Source: Marinomonas communis (GTDB taxonomy: Bacteria; Pseudomonadota; Gammaproteobacteria; Pseudomonadales; Marinomonadaceae). Taken from it: a stretch of 64,000 nt of DNA. The translations under genes were made by a program, and so were the position numbers. The notes under the pieces were generated by a model. That model did no database searches. It worked only from the letters and a program-made list of their open reading frames with translations, and was not told the DNA's origin. Shown piece by piece: positions 49,758 to 59,503 of the stretch. Position 1 is the stretch's first letter, and each line of letters begins with the position of its first letter. The stretch lies in assembly GCF_004363305.1 (NCBI RefSeq), contig NZ_SNZA01000003.1:310001-374000 (forward strand), in the 5' to 3' direction.

Positions 49758-52190
49758 ATGAGTGACGACGAAAAGTATTTAGATCCATCTGAAGGCGATG
49801 TTGTTGAAACGGATGAGGTGTCCATAAGTGACCCACGCTCACTCGCTTTACCGGATGATGTGTTACCTGACACGCTGTACATCCTGCCTGTCTCCAGCAG
49901 ACCTTTTTTCCCAGCTCAAGTGCAGCCTGTTATGGTGGATGCTGAACCTTGGGAAGACACTCTTGAGCACATTGCTGAGCAGCCGCAATCGGTGGTTGGG
50001 CTTGTTTATGCTGAAAGAACTGGTGCAGGTGCCCCCAAAGTAGAAACTTTTTCTGAGATCGGCTGTGTAGCGCGAACGCACAGAGCAGAAAAAACAGATG
50101 ACAAAATTACCTTCCTAGCGCAAGGCATTAAGCGTATAGAAGTGGTTGAGTGGCTCAATACCGAAGCGCCATATTTAGCGCGAGTACGCTATATCAGCGA
50201 CTCTAAAATACGTGATGATGAGTCAAAAGCGTACTCCATTGCGATTCTTGATGCGATCAAAGAGCTGATTCGATTAAACCCGCTTTTCAGTGAAGATCTA
50301 CGTCAGTACTTGGGGCGTTTTTCATTTAATGAACCTGGTTTGCTGGCAGATTTTGCGGCTTCCATTACTTCTGCAGAGCCTCAAGAGTTATACGAAATTC
50401 TTGCTACACTGCCGATTACTCCGCGTTTGCATGCGTCTCTGACTTTACTTCGTAAAGAGCTAGAGATTGCGCGATTACAAAATGAAATCAGCGAAGAAGT
50501 AAATCAAAAGATAAGCAAACATCAGCGCGAGTTCTTCTTAAAAGAGCAGCTAAAAGTCATTCAAAAAGAGCTGGGTATCTCTAAAGATGATCGAACATCT
50601 GATGTAGAGATGTTTGAAGAGCGCCTATTAAATAAAACGGTGCCCGAAGCGGCCATGAAAAAGATTGAAGAAGAGCTGCATAAATTAAGCATTCTTGAAT
50701 CGGGCTCACCTGAATACGGGGTGACGCGTAATTACCTTGATTGGGCGACGTCTATTCCATGGGGTGTTCATTCAAAAGATAACCTTGATATTAACAAAGC
50801 TCGCGAGGTGTTAGAGCAGCATCACGCGGGCCTTGGGGATGTTAAAGACCGCATTGTTGAGTTTTTGGCCTTAGGTGCTCACCGCCAAGAAATGGGCGGT
50901 TCCATTATGCTATTGGTTGGCCCTCCTGGAGTGGGTAAAACATCTATTGGTAAATCTATTGCCGAAGCGTTGGATCGTCAATTTTACCGTTTTAGTTTGG
51001 GCGGGATGCGCGACGAGTCTGAGATTAAAGGCCACCGTCGTACTTACATTGGCGCCTTGCCGGGTAAATTTGTTCAAGCTTTAAAAGATGTAGAAGTTGA
51101 AAACCCTGTCATTATGCTGGATGAAATCGACAAGATTGGCTCTTCTTTCCAAGGGGATCCAGCCTCAGCGTTGCTTGAAGCGTTGGACCCTGAGCAAAAT
51201 GTAGAATTTCTAGACCACTACTTAGACATGCGAGTGGATCTTTCAAAAGCCTTATTTGTTTGTACTGCCAATCAGTTGGATACCATTCCAGCGCCATTGC
51301 TGGACCGTATGGATGTGATTCGATTATCAGGCTATATCGCGGAAGAAAAATTGGCCATTGCAAAACAGCACCTATGGCCTAAGTTGCTGAAGAAAAACAA
51401 GCTTTTGAAAAAGCAGTTAAACATTACTGATGCAGCGTTGAAGTACATTATCGAATCCTATGCTCGTGAAGCTGGTGTTCGTGGACTGGATAAACTGCTG
51501 CAGAAGATTTTACGTAAATGTGTTGTGCAGCTGATGACCGGAGAGAAAGACAGTATCAATGTCGGTGTTAAGGACGTGGAAACCTTCCTTGGTATGCCAT
51601 ATTTCCGCAATGAGAAAACCTTACGTGGTGTCGGCGTTGTGACGGGGCTTGCTTGGACTTCAATGGGGGGAGCGACACTTCCTGTGGAAGCGAATAAGGT
51701 TCATGAGCTTAGCCGTGGTTTGAAGCTGACAGGTAAGCTGGGCGAAGTCATGAAAGAGTCGGCTGAGATCGCTTATTCATACGTCTTGTCTCATACCAAG
51801 AGTTATCAGAAGAATGCGGAATTCTTCGATAAGTGCATGATTCATTTACATGTGCCAGAAGGTGCTACACCAAAAGATGGACCTAGTGCAGGCATTACCA
51901 TGGCGACAGCATTGATGTCGTTGGCCAAAGGCGAACCTGTACAACGGCCACTGGCCATGACTGGTGAGTTAACTCTGACAGGACAGGTGCTTCCTGTGGG
52001 AGGAATTCGTGAAAAGATCATTGCTGCGAAGCGTAGTAAAGTAAATGAAGTGATTTTGCCAGAAGCCAACCGACGTGACTTTGAGGAGCTACCTGAGTCG
52101 GTTAAAGCGGACATGACCGTACATTTTGCTGAGCGCTTTGCTGATGTGGAAAAGGTCGTTTTTGCGAAATCGGACCGCGGTATTCACTAA
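49758..52190 (+). CDS. lon: Lon family ATP-dependent protease
   Basis: 810 residues. An N-terminal Lon substrate domain (about 40-245) precedes a coiled coil (NEISEEVNQKISKHQREFFLKEQLKVIQKEL), the AAA+ module (Walker A GPPGVGKT at 388-395, Walker B MLDEIDKIG), and a C-terminal Ser-Lys protease with Ser710 in DGPSAGITMA and Lys about 753 in GIREKIIAAKR. The first 35 residues are acidic and not conserved. It is not next to clpPX or hupB, the usual neighbours of housekeeping lon, so it may be a second Lon (AsrA-like of Pseudomonas). The ATG has GAAAGAG about 5 bases upstream. Confidence 0.9.
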   Translation: MSDDEKYLDPSEGDVVETDEVSISDPRSLALPDDVLPDTLYILPVSSRPFFPAQVQPVMVDAEPWEDTLEHIAEQPQSVVGLVYAERTGAGAPKVETFSEIGCVARTHRAEKTDDKITFLAQGIKRIEVVEWLNTEAPYLARVRYISDSKIRDDESKAYSIAILDAIKELIRLNPLFSEDLRQYLGRFSFNEPGLLADFAASITSAEPQELYEILATLPITPRLHASLTLLRKELEIARLQNEISEEVNQKISKHQREFFLKEQLKVIQKELGISKDDRTSDVEMFEERLLNKTVPEAAMKKIEEELHKLSILESGSPEYGVTRNYLDWATSIPWGVHSKDNLDINKAREVLEQHHAGLGDVKDRIVEFLALGAHRQEMGGSIMLLVGPPGVGKTSIGKSIAEALDRQFYRFSLGGMRDESEIKGHRRTYIGALPGKFVQALKDVEVENPVIMLDEIDKIGSSFQGDPASALLEALDPEQNVEFLDHYLDMRVDLSKALFVCTANQLDTIPAPLLDRMDVIRLSGYIAEEKLAIAKQHLWPKLLKKNKLLKKQLNITDAALKYIIESYAREAGVRGLDKLLQKILRKCVVQLMTGEKDSINVGVKDVETFLGMPYFRNEKTLRGVGVVTGLAWTSMGGATLPVEANKVHELSRGLKLTGKLGEVMKESAEIAYSYVLSHTKSYQKNAEFFDKCMIHLHVPEGATPKDGPSAGITMATALMSLAKGEPVQRPLAMTGELTLTGQVLPVGGIREKIIAAKRSKVNEVILPEANRRDFEELPESVKADMTVHFAERFADVEKVVFAKSDRGIH

Positions 52191-52243
52191 AAACTCCACA
52201 TTCCTTCGTTCTATCGCCTATTAAAAGGTGAGATAATGATTTT

Positions 52244-52271
52244 GCCGAATCCTATTTGGGTTCGGCTTTTT
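52244..52271 (+). terminator. Intrinsic terminator of the Lon-family gene
   Basis: Stem GCCGAA (52244-52249) / TTCGGC (52261-52266) plus partial inner pairing, then TTTTTC. An ORF extension of the MATE gene runs through it, which argues for the later MATE start. Confidence 0.75.
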
Positions 52272-52312
52272 CTTATCTGCGCAGAGCGCGATGTACTTTT
52301 TCGAGGGTAGGC

Positions 52313-53698
52313 ATGCCGAAACAGGCAACATTGACAAAAGGTTCAACCTTTAAACACGTCTCCATTATGTCATTTACCGGTGCATTAGGTTTGATGGCAA
52401 TGTTTTTGGTGGACTTGGTCGATATGCTTTTCCTATCGATGCTTGATGAACGAGAAGCCGTCGCGGCGGTAGGATTCGCCAGCACCATCATGTTCTTTAC
52501 CGTATCGATTAGTATTGCGGTCTCTATTTCTGCGACAGCCCTTGTCGCTAGGGCGATCGGTGAAGGCAACTTTGAGCTAGCTAAGCGCCGTGCTACCAAT
52601 GTATTAGGCATGGGGGTTATTTTTTCGAGTATGGTGGTCTGGTTCTTATGGCCACGTATTCCCGATATGTTGGTGTTTTTGGGTGCTAATTTCAAAACCT
52701 TAGACATGGCGACCAGTTACCTGCAGATTCTTATGCTGGGTATGCCTGCGGTCATGATTGGGATGATTGCATCAGGTATTATGCGTGCGTTGGGGGATGC
52801 TCGACGAGCAATGTATGCGACGTTAGCCTGTAGTATCGTCAATGCTGTACTCGACCCGATTCTTATTTTCCTATTTGGTCTAGGGATTGAAGGAGCTGCG
52901 ATTGCTTCATTGTTGGCACGGCTATCCATGGTGGCCGTAAGTTATTATGGCGTGGTGTCGATTCACCGAATGCTCGGAGAATTTGATTTGGTTGAAAGTT
53001 TTAAAGACTTGAAGCCCATCGCTGTCATTGCCATACCTGCCATGCTAACGAATATGTCATCACCGCTTGCGAATGCCATTGTCATGGAGTTCGCGGCTGG
53101 GTTTGGGGATCATGCTGTTGCGGGGATTGCCATTGTTGGGCGAGTCATACCGGTTGTATTCGGTGGGCTGTTTGCTTTATCGGGGGCTGTTGGGCCGATT
53201 CTGGCTCAGAATTATGGTGCTCGGCATTTCCATAGAATGCATAACGCAATCACCAGCGCCGTGGTATATGCGTTAGGGTACTGCCTAGTGCTATGTTCAG
53301 CCTTGTATCTTGCCCAAGACTTTTTAGTGTCTATTTTCAATGCGTCCGACGATACGGCTCGTTTGATTCATTTCTTTGCTACATACGGTTCCTTTAGTTT
53401 CTTTTTTCAGAGTTTATTGTTCATTGCTATAGCAGTGTTTAACAATTTAGGAAAACCACTAAACAGCACTTTGTTAAACTTTGGACGAGCGACGTTAGGT
53501 ACTTTGCCGCTGATCGCTTTCTTTGGCTGGCTGATGGGGGCTGAGGGTATTATCTTTGGGCAAGCAATTGGGTCGGTCATCTTTGGCTGTATCGGTTTTG
53601 TGATGGCTCGCCGTTACTTGCATGAGTTAGAACGACGAGAAGTGATGACTTTTCAATCTGATGCGTCGATACAGCAGGATATCTGCCCTAATAGCTAG
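52313..53698 (+). CDS. MATE family efflux transporter
   Basis: 461 residues from the ATG at 52313, which has GAGGGTAGG just upstream; an in-frame start at 52256 would lie in the previous terminator and is rejected. Twelve membrane segments in two related halves (for example FVLALGMVFSS-type helices and GMIASGIMRALGDARRAMYATL). Drives Na+- or H+-coupled efflux of cationic compounds. The stop codon touches that of tlyA on the other strand. Confidence 0.88.
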   Translation: MPKQATLTKGSTFKHVSIMSFTGALGLMAMFLVDLVDMLFLSMLDEREAVAAVGFASTIMFFTVSISIAVSISATALVARAIGEGNFELAKRRATNVLGMGVIFSSMVVWFLWPRIPDMLVFLGANFKTLDMATSYLQILMLGMPAVMIGMIASGIMRALGDARRAMYATLACSIVNAVLDPILIFLFGLGIEGAAIASLLARLSMVAVSYYGVVSIHRMLGEFDLVESFKDLKPIAVIAIPAMLTNMSSPLANAIVMEFAAGFGDHAVAGIAIVGRVIPVVFGGLFALSGAVGPILAQNYGARHFHRMHNAITSAVVYALGYCLVLCSALYLAQDFLVSIFNASDDTARLIHFFATYGSFSFFFQSLLFIAIAVFNNLGKPLNSTLLNFGRATLGTLPLIAFFGWLMGAEGIIFGQAIGSVIFGCIGFVMARRYLHELERREVMTFQSDASIQQDICPNS

Positions 53699-54457
53699 TT
53701 ATGTTCGCTGGGCAAACAAGACGAACTCTTGGTTGCCATCCCCGCCTTTGATCACACTTTTTTCATAGCTGATGACGCTAAAGCCTAGCTGTTGAATTAA
53801 CTGCTTCATGTCCGCTTCAAGCTGCTGGACTTTATGCTGGTCTTTGACAATGCCACCCTTGCCAATGGCTTCTTTACCTAACTCAAATTGTGGTTTGACG
53901 AGAGTGATTAAATAGCCGCCTGAACAAATTAAGCTAGGCAGCTGTGGCAGTATTTTAGTTTGAGAAATAAAGGAAACGTCCATTACGGCCGCATCAAACC
54001 CCTTTTCTGGGTAGTGCTCACCTAGATCCTGTTTACTTAGGTGACGAGCATTTAGCCCCTCTAAACACACTACGTCGTCTCGTTCACGCAAACGGCGGTC
54101 GAGTTGATCATGCCCAACTTCAACTCCCACTACTTTGGCAGCGCCATGTTGTAGAGCACAGTCGGTGAAGCCACCTGTAGACTGCCCTACATCAAGTACT
54201 GTGTAACCTTGAATATTTAGGTTAGAGGCTGACAAGGCTCCAGCTAACTTCAAAGCACCACGTGAAACGTAGCGATCGTCTTCATCCAACTCCAGCTTGA
54301 TCTCAATGTCTTCACTAACTTTAAGGCTTGGCTTTGCAACCGCTACCCACAAACCTTTATCAAAGATAAATACTTTGCCTTGGCTAATAAAGGTTTGCGC
54401 TTGAGAGCGAGATTTACAAAGTTGCTTTTCGGTGAGTAATTGGTCGATACGTTTCAT
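53699..54457 (-). CDS. tlyA: TlyA family rRNA 2'-O-methyltransferase / hemolysin-like protein
   Basis: 252 residues. N-terminal S4 RNA-binding domain (RIDQLLTEKQLCKSRSQAQTFISQGKVFI) then a FtsJ-like methyltransferase domain with SAM motif VLDVGQSTGGFTDCALQHGA and the late LVKPQFEL. TlyA methylates 16S and/or 23S rRNA 2'-OH groups and can affect capreomycin susceptibility. The stop is adjacent to the MATE stop in convergent orientation. Confidence 0.93.
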   Translation of the reverse strand: MKRIDQLLTEKQLCKSRSQAQTFISQGKVFIFDKGLWVAVAKPSLKVSEDIEIKLELDEDDRYVSRGALKLAGALSASNLNIQGYTVLDVGQSTGGFTDCALQHGAAKVVGVEVGHDQLDRRLRERDDVVCLEGLNARHLSKQDLGEHYPEKGFDAAVMDVSFISQTKILPQLPSLICSGGYLITLVKPQFELGKEAIGKGGIVKDQHKVQQLEADMKQLIQQLGFSVISYEKSVIKGGDGNQEFVLFAQRT

Positions 54458-54563
54458 GATCTTGATTTCTTAATTCAGTGCGGGCGCATCATAGCAAAAG
54501 CAAATGAATCGCAGTAGGCTATTGTCCATTATTCGTCATTTTGCCGATTTAGGAGGCGCTTCA

Positions 54564-55409
54564 ATGGCTTTGCCAACGATGGTTTCTACCGCACAATTGC
54601 ATACTTTATTAGAACAAGATGATCTAGTGTTGCTTGATAGTCGCTTTTATCTGAACGACTTGGAGAAAGGTCGCAAAGTCTATCAGCAAGGACATATTCC
54701 TGGAGCGCTTTTTGTCGATCTTCACCATCAATTGGCGGGAACGGAAACGGCATTTACTGGGCGTCATCCATTACCAGAGCCAGATGCGTTAGCGCAGACG
54801 TTAGCAAGCTTAGGCATCAATAATAATTCTCAGGTCGTGGTATACGATGATATGGGGGGCGCGATGGCCGCAAGGGCCTGGTGGATGTTAGTTCAGCAAG
54901 GCATTGAAGTGTATGTCTTAAATGGTGGTTTTGGTGCTTGGCAAAAGCAAGGGTTGCCTATTGAAATGGGGGTTAACCAGCCTGCGCCTACTGAGTTTCG
55001 TATCAAGGTAAGCTATCCATGGTTAGTCACTGAAGAGGATGTAGTAGCTAACTTTGAAGCTGATCGTTTTCAATTGCTAGATGCTCGGGCTGAAGATCGT
55101 TTTAATGGTATGAATGAAACCATGGATCCAGTCGCAGGCCATATACCTGGTGCGATTAACCGCCCGTTTATGAACAACCTTAATGCTGAAGGATTGATGA
55201 AATCGCCAGAGCGGTTGCAGACAGAGTGGGGGGCGCTGTTGCAGCACATTGAAAAACCAATTGTTTACTATTGCGGCTCCGGTGTGACGGCATGTCACAA
55301 TGTTCTAGCGATGAACTATGCTGGATTAGAAGCTAAGCACGTCTACGTTGGCTCCTGGAGTCAATGGGCAAAGCGTATGCAGAGAATGATGCAAGAGCAC
55401 TCCATCTAA
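54564..55409 (+). CDS. sseA: 3-mercaptopyruvate sulfurtransferase
   Basis: 281 residues from the ATG at 54564, which has AGGAGG 7 bases upstream; an ATG at 54504 has no such site. Two rhodanese domains, the second holding the active-site Cys237 in CGSGVTA, the form seen in SseA (thiosulfate rhodaneses have CRKGVTA). The N-terminal half has LVLLDSRFYL and GHIPGALFVDLHHQL; HPLPEPDALAQTL follows. It moves sulfur from mercaptopyruvate to an acceptor in cysteine catabolism. Single gene. Confidence 0.93.
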   Translation: MALPTMVSTAQLHTLLEQDDLVLLDSRFYLNDLEKGRKVYQQGHIPGALFVDLHHQLAGTETAFTGRHPLPEPDALAQTLASLGINNNSQVVVYDDMGGAMAARAWWMLVQQGIEVYVLNGGFGAWQKQGLPIEMGVNQPAPTEFRIKVSYPWLVTEEDVVANFEADRFQLLDARAEDRFNGMNETMDPVAGHIPGAINRPFMNNLNAEGLMKSPERLQTEWGALLQHIEKPIVYYCGSGVTACHNVLAMNYAGLEAKHVYVGSWSQWAKRMQRMMQEHSI

Positions 55410-55479
55410 GCTGTCACAGAGTTGTTACTTTCTAGATGCAAGATGATAGCAATGAACACATTGCTTAGAGGACTTGCAT

Positions 55480-56649
55480 ATGAAAATTGCTGTGGTGGGT
55501 ACGGGGTATGTTGGCATATCAAACGCGCTATTGCTTGCCAAGAATAACCAAGTGATAGCGTTGGATATTGATCCCGAAAAAGTAGCTTTATTAAATCAAA
55601 GGCAATGCCCTATCCAGGACAGTGAAGCTGAATATTGCTTAGCGAATACTTCCCTAGATTTACGGGCAACATTAGAGCCTGCTGAAGCGTATGACGGCGC
55701 CCGTTATGTCATCATTGCAACACCGACTGACTACGACCCTGAGACCAACTACTTTAATACAGCTCATGTAGAGTCCGTTATCCAGGGTGTTATGGCGATT
55801 AATCCTCATGCCATCATGGTGGTAAAATCGACTGTGCCAGTAGGGTTTACCCGTGAAGCAAGAGCTAAATTTGGTACCACTAATCTTATCTTCTCCCCTG
55901 AATTTTTACGTGAGGGGAAAGCGCTTTATGACAACCTATACCCATCTCGAATCATTGTCGGAGAAAAGTCAGAACGAGCTCAAGCTTTTGCCGAGTTGCT
56001 AGCCGAGGGGGCAGAGAAAGAAGAAGTCGATATCTTATTGACGGGATCAACTGAGGCTGAAGCTATTAAGCTCTTTGCGAACACTTATTTAGCTATGCGG
56101 GTCGCGTATTTTAATGAGCTTGATTCTTATGCTTCGATTCATGGCTTGAATACAAAAAATATCATTGAAGGTGTCTGCTCTGACCCTCGAATAGGCAAGC
56201 ACTATAATAACCCTTCGTTTGGTTATGGTGGTTACTGCTTGCCAAAAGATACTAAGCAATTGCTGGCAAACTACGATCAAGTACCAAACAATTTGATTCG
56301 TGCGATTGTGGATGCAAATGCCACTCGTAAGGACTTCATCGCTGAAGAGGTCTTAAAGCAGAGGCCTAAAGTCGTAGGAATATACCGTCTTGTTATGAAA
56401 GCTGGATCTGATAACTTTCGAGCGTCAGCCATACAGGGAGTGATGAAACGAATTAAGGCGAAAGGTATTGAGGTAATTGTTTACGAGCCAGTTTTAGAGC
56501 AAGCTCACTTTTTTAATTCTGTGGTAGAGACTGATTTGGCCTTATTTAAACATAAGGCCGACGTCATAATTGCTAATCGCCTTCATGAAGAGCTAACAGA
56601 TGTACAAAGCAAAGTGTATACCCGTGATTTATTTGGCGGGGATGCTTAG
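55480..56649 (+). CDS. ugd: UDP-glucose 6-dehydrogenase
   Basis: 389 residues from the ATG at 55480 (GAGGA about 8 bases before). Short-form Ugd like E. coli (388). NAD motif [23 protein letters not shown], and catalytic Cys253 in [11 protein letters not shown]. Oxidises UDP-glucose to UDP-glucuronate, using product of GalU. Opens a set of surface-glycan genes; UDP-glucuronate or a derived sugar may be used by the downstream transferases. Confidence 0.95.
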   Translation: MKIAVVGTGYVGISNALLLAKNNQVIALDIDPEKVALLNQRQCPIQDSEAEYCLANTSLDLRATLEPAEAYDGARYVIIATPTDYDPETNYFNTAHVESVIQGVMAINPHAIMVVKSTVPVGFTREARAKFGTTNLIFSPEFLREGKALYDNLYPSRIIVGEKSERAQAFAELLAEGAEKEEVDILLTGSTEAEAIKLFANTYLAMRVAYFNELDSYASIHGLNTKNIIEGVCSDPRIGKHYNNPSFGYGGYCLPKDTKQLLANYDQVPNNLIRAIVDANATRKDFIAEEVLKQRPKVVGIYRLVMKAGSDNFRASAIQGVMKRIKAKGIEVIVYEPVLEQAHFFNSVVETDLALFKHKADVIIANRLHEELTDVQSKVYTRDLFGGDA

Positions 56650-56765
56650 CTTTCAGAACTCTTTGATCTATCTAATGGATTTATGTGGGGCTGCTATCTA
56701 CTTAAGCCCTAATAAGCTTTAAACTACACGGCTTGTATTTATTCTGATCGTGATATGGTTTGTGC

Positions 56766-57782
56766 ATGAAAATATTAGTCGTACGTAATGACAAAATTGG
56801 TGACTTTGTTTTAGCGTTACCAGCTTTCAAAGCCATCAAACAGGCGTTTCCTAGCGCTAACGTCGTTGCATTAGTGCCAGCTTATACCGTAGATATCGCT
56901 AGGGCTTGTGAGTGGATTGATGACGTCATTATAGATCCTGGCAAGCCCGATTCACTGAAAGAGTTTGCTCAAGCACTTGAAGCAGAAAAGTTTGATGCGT
57001 CAATCTGTTTGTTTTCCAACACGTACAACGCCAAGCTTGTACGTAAAGCCCGAATACCGATCCGGATTGCCCCTGCGACAAAGTGGGTGCAATTTTTATA
57101 TACGCATACTTTAAAGCAAAAACGCTCTAGATCTGAAAAACCTGAATTTCAATATAACTTAGAGTTGGCTAATTATTTTATAACGGTGCTTAAGGGGGCT
57201 GTTGAGCCTGTGTCACCGCACCAGGTATTGCATTACTCTGATGAACTTAAGCAAATGCAAAGAGCAAAATTGGCCCATCAGCTGAACATATCTTTTGACC
57301 GAAGAGTGTGTTTTGTACATCCCGTCACAGGGGGATCTTCGAATACGCTTACGCAATCTCAATGGTGCAAGTTGATCACATTCTTAGATCAACTTACCCC
57401 CACTCAATTTGTCATCACAGCAGGTCCTGGTGAGAGCGAGGTATCTGGAGCGCTTGTTGATGCCTTAGCAGGTCAAATAGACTCGGTCGTACTGTATGAT
57501 AAGAATGATGGTTTAGAAGATTTCATGCGCTCAATTGCTGTGGCTGACGTGTTCATAGCTGGTTCGACGGGGCCGCTACACATTGCTGGTGCGCTGGATG
57601 TGCCTACTATCGGGTTTTATCCTAAAAAACGATCTTCTACTCCGTTACGTTGGCAAACGCTGAATAGCCCAGGTAAATGGTTGCCTTTTCACCCGAATGA
57701 ACAGCAAGAAGATCTCACTCAGTTTGAGGTTGAGCCGCATTTGCCAGAGATTAAGAATTGGTGTTTATCACTAGAGAAGTAG
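56766..57782 (+). CDS. Glycosyltransferase family 9 (heptosyltransferase-like)
   Basis: 339 residues from the ATG at 56766. GT9 features: ILVVRNDKIGDFVLALPAFKAIKQAFP at the start, VALVPAYTVDIA, and in the C-terminal half FVHPVTGGSSNTLTQSQW and GSTGPLHIAGALDVPTIGFYP with the family H-I-A-G segment. Adds ADP-heptose or a related sugar to LPS core. It is probably cotranscribed with the GT4 gene that begins 8 bases after its stop. Alternative: an O-antigen heptosyltransferase. Confidence 0.88.
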   Translation: MKILVVRNDKIGDFVLALPAFKAIKQAFPSANVVALVPAYTVDIARACEWIDDVIIDPGKPDSLKEFAQALEAEKFDASICLFSNTYNAKLVRKARIPIRIAPATKWVQFLYTHTLKQKRSRSEKPEFQYNLELANYFITVLKGAVEPVSPHQVLHYSDELKQMQRAKLAHQLNISFDRRVCFVHPVTGGSSNTLTQSQWCKLITFLDQLTPTQFVITAGPGESEVSGALVDALAGQIDSVVLYDKNDGLEDFMRSIAVADVFIAGSTGPLHIAGALDVPTIGFYPKKRSSTPLRWQTLNSPGKWLPFHPNEQQEDLTQFEVEPHLPEIKNWCLSLEK

Positions 57783-57790
57783 TTTTACCG

Positions 57791-58873
57791 ATGAATATAT
57801 TACATATATGCCTTTCTCATGGATTTGGTGGATTAGAAATGTACCCCCTGCGAGTGGGGAAGGAAATGAAGGCGTTAGGGCATCAAGTCTTCGGTCTAAC
57901 TTTTCAGGGTTCTGAAATTGCTGAAGTGATGCAAAGGGAATTTGACGCCAGCTGGGAATTGGAAACACGTGGTAATGGCTATAAGCAGCTATTCAAGCTA
58001 GCAGATTGGATTAAGCAACATCAAATTCAGTATGTTCATTGTCACAAGTCCTCAGATTTGTTGCTCGCTGTATTACTAAAAAAACTGTGTGGTTTTAAAT
58101 TAATTTACACGGACCACATGGGGGTGAAGAAACCGAAAAAAGATATTTTTCACCGTTTTATTTACCGTAACGTGGATCAGCTGCTTTCTATCAGCCAATT
58201 TACCTTAGCGCATAATAAAAAAGCTCTCCCAGTGAAAGATGAGTGTATTCAGGCATTATGGCTTGGCACGGATATTTCGGAGCTGCCGACAGAAAAGGCT
58301 GATCTTAAGGCTGAGTTAAAGCTGGCGCCAGAAACCTTCATGATTGGCATTGTCGGGCGTTTATCGCCGGGTAAAGGGCACTTTGAGTTGCTTCAAGCAA
58401 TGACGCATTTAGATGAGCGCTTTCATTTGGTCGTGGTTGGTGGATTGAATGCAAAGCAGGGCGGGGATGACCCCTATATCGCAAAACTGAAGACCTATGT
58501 TGCTGACCATGAGATAGCTTCAAAAGTGACCTTCTATGGTTTCTCATCGACACCGGAAAAGCAGTTGTCTGGAATGGATGTGGTGGCAATTCCCTCACAT
58601 CTTGAAGCCTTTGGTTTGACCGTGATAGAAGCGATGGCGCAAGGTAAGGCGATCATTGGGGCAAATACAGGTGCTATCCCAGAGATTATTGATAATACTG
58701 GTGTACTTGTTGATCCGCTGAATGTCGAGGCGCTAGCCGCTGCGATGAGCGATTTAAGTTTGGATCAAGCAAGGCGAGAGGCATTAGCTAAAGCGGCTCG
58801 TGAACGAGCCGAGCAACAATTTGACCAGAAAGTGCATGTGCGGAAACTGTTGAGTATTTATCAAATGCTCTAG
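57791..58873 (+). CDS. Glycosyltransferase family 4
   Basis: 360 residues from the ATG at 57791; an upstream TTG overlaps the previous gene and is unlikely. Retaining GT-B fold with ILHICLSHGFGGLEMYPLRVGKEM at the start and in the C-terminal half the nucleotide-sugar motifs GIVGRLSPGKGHFELLQAM and PSHLEAFGLTVIEAMAQGKAIIGANTGAIPEII (E..G..EA). Likely adds a sugar to the LPS core. Acceptor and donor cannot be told. Coupled to the preceding GT9 gene. Confidence 0.88.
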   Translation: MNILHICLSHGFGGLEMYPLRVGKEMKALGHQVFGLTFQGSEIAEVMQREFDASWELETRGNGYKQLFKLADWIKQHQIQYVHCHKSSDLLLAVLLKKLCGFKLIYTDHMGVKKPKKDIFHRFIYRNVDQLLSISQFTLAHNKKALPVKDECIQALWLGTDISELPTEKADLKAELKLAPETFMIGIVGRLSPGKGHFELLQAMTHLDERFHLVVVGGLNAKQGGDDPYIAKLKTYVADHEIASKVTFYGFSSTPEKQLSGMDVVAIPSHLEAFGLTVIEAMAQGKAIIGANTGAIPEIIDNTGVLVDPLNVEALAAAMSDLSLDQARREALAKAARERAEQQFDQKVHVRKLLSIYQML

Positions 58874-58899
58874 TTCATATAAGCACGATGACGGGGAGA

Positions 58900-58941
58900 G
58901 GTGAGACGAGGTTAGCTGTTAAAAAGTTAGCTCGTCTCGCC
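58900..58941. terminator. Inverted repeat at the junction of convergent GT4 and acetyltransferase genes
   Basis: Left GTGAGACGAG (58901-58910) and right CTCGTCTCGC (58931-58940), about 20 bases apart with an inner TTAGCT pairing; the right arm lies in the end of the acyltransferase gene. Confidence 0.5.
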
Positions 58942-59482
58942 AAGAAATATCACTGGCGACGACTTTGGCTGGCGATCCAACAGCAATTTGTTGTTCTTCG
59001 ATGCTTTTGGTCAGAGTTGAGTTGATGCCAACCACTGAGCCATCTCCGATGTTTACGCCTTTTAGAATGGTTACGTTATCTGCCAACCAAACGTGATTGC
59101 CGATCTGAATAGACTGAGCGGGATTGATGCGTTGTTTTTCGCGTAAAATGTCATGGCCATCACTGGTCATGATTTTTACGTTTCGGGAAAACATGCAATC
59201 GGCTCCGATGATAAGTTGTGTGCCTCTCTCCCGGGAGGAGAGGTAGCTGTCCTCACCAATGATGGTATCTCGTTCGATTTTGATCAGGCAGTCCTCACCA
59301 TTTATTTCAATATGAACGCCTCGCAAATTACAACCTTGAGCAATCTCTAATCGATTGTTATTGCCTTTGATGCTAATACGGCAGCTTTTAACCTTGCTAT
59401 GAGGGTGAATATCCAAGCTATTGTTGTTGCGTACTCTTAAAGTATTAAAGAGTTTAAGCTTCAATTGCTGTAACAATGTCAT
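58919..59482 (-). CDS. Hexapeptide-repeat acyltransferase (LbH)
   Basis: 187 residues. Left-handed beta-helix repeats fill most of the chain (I..G..C.I.I.R.TIIGEDSYLSS and later GNHVWLADNVTILKGVNIGDGSVVGINSTLTKSI), ending in the family motif AVGSPAKVV. The first 30 residues are basic and may bind membrane. It is a WbbJ/maltose-acetyltransferase-type enzyme that would O- or N-acetylate a surface sugar. Follows the WaaE-like gene by about 20 bp in one operon. Confidence 0.86.
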   Translation of the reverse strand: MTLLQQLKLKLFNTLRVRNNNSLDIHPHSKVKSCRISIKGNNNRLEIAQGCNLRGVHIEINGEDCLIKIERDTIIGEDSYLSSRERGTQLIIGADCMFSRNVKIMTSDGHDILREKQRINPAQSIQIGNHVWLADNVTILKGVNIGDGSVVGINSTLTKSIEEQQIAVGSPAKVVASDISWRDELTF

Positions 59483-59503
59483 AGGGCATCCTTTACTTAA
59501 AAG

